A stretch of DNA of 64,000 nucleotides from Mesorhabditis belari (Eukaryota > Nematoda > Chromadorea > Rhabditida > Rhabditidae). Positions 63,572-64,000 of the stretch are shown here, one piece after another. The notes under the pieces are model-generated. The model saw only the letters and a list, made by a program, of their open reading frames with translations. It was not told where the DNA came from and ran no database searches. Both the position numbers and the translations under genes were made by a program. The stretch spans positions 310,001 to 374,000 of the forward strand of contig CAUEEP010000933.1 of NCBI GenBank assembly GCA_958450365.1, in the 5' to 3' direction. Each line of letters opens with the position of its first letter. The first letter of the stretch is position 1.

Positions 63572-64000
63572 AGGACTCAAACTCGGAGACAGCGGCACTA
63601 CCACCACACCACTGAGTCACTTTTTTTGGTGAGCGACAGTAGACCTTACAAACTCAGAAGTATGAGCTACTAGTGCACTGAGCCTAGTGCACTGAGCACC
63701 TAGTGCACTGAGCGTGCACTAGGGGGTCAAATTTCGTTTTTACAGAAATCTAGCGCGCTTGGGTAGAAACTAAAAACACCATCGTGTAGCCCGTGTCCGA
63801 CTTGCGTAAGTCATCTAGCTTTGCTTCGGATTCGTGCTTCCCAAGTTAGCCTAAACTTAGAGAATCAAATCTTAAAGCCAACTTTTTAGGCCGGAATCCG
63901 TGGCGCCGTCGAACCCTGGCAATCATCTTGTTAACATATTTGATGTCGAATTTTCTCTCGGTTTTAATCACTGTTTGGGAGATGTTCGATCCAGCATCAC
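63572..64000 (-). repeat. tRNA-like SINE and associated repeat, inverted copy
   Basis: Box B-like and box A-like parts lie at 63572-63630 (minus-strand sense: GAGTTTGAGTCCTG after GACTCAGTGGTGTGGTGGTA). The SINE body follows to about 63845, and then the repeat matching 36800-36990 to the window edge. Within it, CTAGTGCACTGAGC is tandemly repeated three times at about 63669-63715. Confidence 0.55.

Overview
The window looks like AT-rich nuclear DNA from a nematode, probably a chromadorean. It has many GT-AG introns of about 40-60 bp, TTTNAG-type acceptors just upstream of start codons (as expected for spliced-leader addition), a decayed nematode-type serpentine chemoreceptor pair, a class 3 lipase of nematode type, and very many mariner/Tc1 elements. 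Nothing bacterial (operons, CRISPR, rRNA) is present.

The dominant feature is a cluster of FBXW7/SEL-10-like F-box plus WD40 genes, the substrate receptors of SCF ubiquitin ligases. There are seven copies: 2206-5054 (-), 9509-11937 (+), 19954-22419 (-), 34525-35222 (-, 3' remnant), 39280-42108 (-), 46647-49200 (-) and 58868-61391 (+). Copies 1, 4 and 7 read through all exons. Copy 5 is intact apart from a C-terminal frameshift. Copies 2, 3 and 6 are damaged. The arginines that hold phosphodegrons in FBXW7/SEL-10 are replaced in almost every copy, by a different residue in each, while the propeller framework is conserved. Three copies also lack the dimerisation (D) domain.

Between copies 3 and 4 lies a divergent cullin gene (27966-32859, -) with a recognisable neddylation site, plus a second copy of its 5' half (35590-36627, -). 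Substrate receptor and scaffold of the same ligase class therefore sit in one 64-kb locus. Pieces of both genes (one cullin exon, one WD40 exon) are scattered through the window as repeats.

Other genes: a class 3 lipase (about 7640-8990, -, one in-frame TGA) and two serpentine receptor pseudogenes (14137-17133 and 50594-52760, +). A few orphan exons could not be identified.

The rest is a mosaic of repeats: one near-intact mariner (24698-25957), a maT-like deletion element with an empty paralogous site (31426-31985), mariner/pogo chimeras, an irritans-like mariner, a hAT-type MITE, Tc1-like fragments, a retroelement reverse-transcriptase scrap, a tRNA-like SINE, an 886-bp inverted-repeat element inside that SINE, and a roughly 440-bp palindromic foldback family at the edges of nearly every F-box unit. 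The repeats, segmental duplications and mosaic sequence relationships suggest a locus that is being actively reshuffled.
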